Source: Geminicoccaceae bacterium | GTDB lineage: Bacteria > Pseudomonadota > Alphaproteobacteria > Geminicoccales > Geminicoccaceae | Direction: 5' to 3' | Length of the DNA: 5,405 nt | Assembly (NCBI GenBank): GCA_030824835.1 | Contig: JAPJRA010000310.1 | Coordinates: 1-5,405, forward strand | In this document: piece by piece, positions 4,339 through 5,405 of the stretch | Layout of the letters: the number at the start of each line of letters is the position of its first letter | Position numbering within the stretch: position 1 is the stretch's first letter | Made by a program: the position numbers and the translations under genes | Notes under the pieces: model-generated | Database searches by the model: none | Seen by the model: the letters and a program-made list of their open reading frames with translations, nothing else | What the model was told of the DNA's origin: nothing

Positions 4339-5405
4339 ATGTCGAAACGGATGATGACAGGGGCGCTGGCGCTTGCCCTCGCGGGCTCGTTCGCGCTCAA
4401 GGCTTCGGCGGCTGAATATCACTGGCCGGACAATATTCCGCCAGAAGCCAAGGCGCTCATGGAGCCGCTGCCGCTCTCGCCCACCGGCCAGGTCGTGCCG
4501 GGCTATCCCGATGGCGCGCCGGCGGTGTCTGCCGACGTCCTGACGTTCTCGGACGAGGATATCGCCAAGCTGAAGGCCGGCAAGTTCACGGCCGGTCTCG
4601 TCATGCACACCATGGACGCGGGCTGGCCACATCTGCAGGTCGCCGGCATCACCAATACCCTCAAGGACTTTGGTGTCGAAGTCGTCGGTGTGACGGACGC
4701 GAAGTTCAATGTCGGCCAGCAGATCAGCGATCTCGAGCAGATGACCGCACGCAAGCCGGACGTCATCTTCTCGATCCCGATCGATCCGCAGTCGCAAGCC
4801 GAGGCTTACAAGAAGGCCGCGGCCGCTGGAATCAAGCTCGTCTTCCTCGACAATGTCCCCGTCGGCATGGCGCCCGGCAAGGACTATGTCTCGGTGGTCG
4901 CCTCCGACAACGAGAAGAACGCCTACTACGCCGCGGACGAACTCGCCAAGGCGCTCGATGGCAAGGGCGAAGTCGGCATCATCACGCTGGTGTATGACTA
5001 TTACTATTCCGTTGCCGCCCGCAAAGTTGGGGCGATGAAGGCGTTCGAGAAGTATCCGGATCTCAAGATGGTCGGTGTCGGAACCATCTCCAGCCCGGAA
5101 AAGGCTTATGAGGTTGCCACCTCCATGCTAACGGCAAACCCGGACCTAAAGGGCTTCTTCGTGGCCTGGGATACGCCGGCGCAGCAGACTGTGGCGGCGG
5201 CGAAGACCCTTGGACGCGATATTGTCGTCACCACCAACGACATTGCCGCCGATAGCGCGGTGAACGTCGCGCGCGGCGAGTTCCTGGCGGTGGGCGCCCA
5301 GCAACCCTATGACCAAGGCGTGGCCGAGGCCAAGGTCGCGGCGCTGGCGCTGCTCGGCAAGGAAGCGCCACCCTACATTTCCGTGCCGACGCTGCGCGTC
5401 AAGAA
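4339..5405 (+). CDS. ABC transporter periplasmic sugar-binding protein (partial, 3' end outside window)
   Basis: The frame is open from ATG 4339 to the window end (355 full codons). It begins with a Sec signal peptide: basic MSKR, a hydrophobic core to about residue 20, and a likely cleavage after KASA (residue 24). The body is a type I periplasmic binding protein of the ribose/galactose-binding class (Peripla_BP_4, PF13407). The first strand is FTAGLVMHTMDAGWP (83-97), followed by QQISDLEQMTARKPDVIFSI (127-146), DNVPVGM (171-177) and VASDNEKNAYYAADELA (187-203). The hinge and second lobe run through GFFVAWDTPAQQ (272-283) and VTTNDIA (297-303). Between the signal and the first strand lies an unusual extension of about 58 residues. 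Such proteins deliver sugars or sugar acids to an inner-membrane ABC importer whose genes would follow to the right. Beside the tetronate kinase and pdxA2, uptake of a four-carbon sugar acid or related polyol is the natural guess, but the ligand cannot be read from sequence. Confidence 0.92.
   Translation, partial: MSKRMMTGALALALAGSFALKASAAEYHWPDNIPPEAKALMEPLPLSPTGQVVPGYPDGAPAVSADVLTFSDEDIAKLKAGKFTAGLVMHTMDAGWPHLQVAGITNTLKDFGVEVVGVTDAKFNVGQQISDLEQMTARKPDVIFSIPIDPQSQAEAYKKAAAAGIKLVFLDNVPVGMAPGKDYVSVVASDNEKNAYYAADELAKALDGKGEVGIITLVYDYYYSVAARKVGAMKAFEKYPDLKMVGVGTISSPEKAYEVATSMLTANPDLKGFFVAWDTPAQQTVAAAKTLGRDIVVTTNDIAADSAVNVARGEFLAVGAQQPYDQGVAEAKVAALALLGKEAPPYISVPTLRVK

Noticed and set aside
4321..4797. 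Minus-strand open frame of 158 codons
   Set aside because: It lies opposite the signal peptide and first lobe of the binding protein, which has clear homology and a strong ribosome site.
1..5405. tRNA, rRNA, CRISPR array or riboswitch
   Set aside because: No cloverleaf, ribosomal motif, regularly spaced repeat or known aptamer core was seen on either strand.

Overview
The window looks like a GC-rich alphaproteobacterial chromosome or megaplasmid, most likely from Rhizobiales (the Mesorhizobium/Rhizobium/Brucella-type group). This is inferred from base composition, the style of the IS3-family remnant and the gene set. It carries one coherent sugar-acid catabolic locus with transposon debris on its left edge. 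Positions 1-283 hold the 3' end of a decayed IS3-family insertion sequence: the last 58 codons of its transposase and a likely right terminal repeat. Positions 284-481 hold no recognisable gene, but contain two clear inverted repeats.

Positions 482-2412 form a two-gene minus-strand operon. A DeoR-family transcriptional regulator (1591-2412) is followed, with a 4-base ATGA overlap, by a kinase of the DUF1537 / four-carbon acid sugar kinase family (482-1594). Across a regulatory gap of about 460 bases lies the divergent plus-strand gene pdxA2 (2877-3941). It encodes a PdxA-like dehydrogenase of the catabolic subtype and starts at TTG behind a good ribosome binding site. A second gap (3942-4338) holds a possible 54-codon small ORF, several inverted repeats and a palindrome next to a -35-like element. 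It leads into a periplasmic sugar-binding protein of an ABC importer (4339 to the window end), which is cut off by the window edge.

The genes fit one pathway. The ABC importer would bring in a four-carbon sugar acid. The DUF1537 kinase would phosphorylate it at O4. PdxA2 would oxidise the 4-phosphate at C3, giving a beta-keto acid that loses CO2 to yield dihydroxyacetone phosphate. The DeoR protein would sense a phosphorylated intermediate and control the divergent promoters. D-threonate and D-erythronate are the best substrate candidates, and the sequence alone does not decide between them. The chemistry is established for these families; the substrate and the regulatory logic are inference. 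I see no wholly new system here. The most unusual material is the repeat-rich spacer before the transporter gene, the N-terminal extension of the binding protein, and the candidate operator motifs in the divergent gap.
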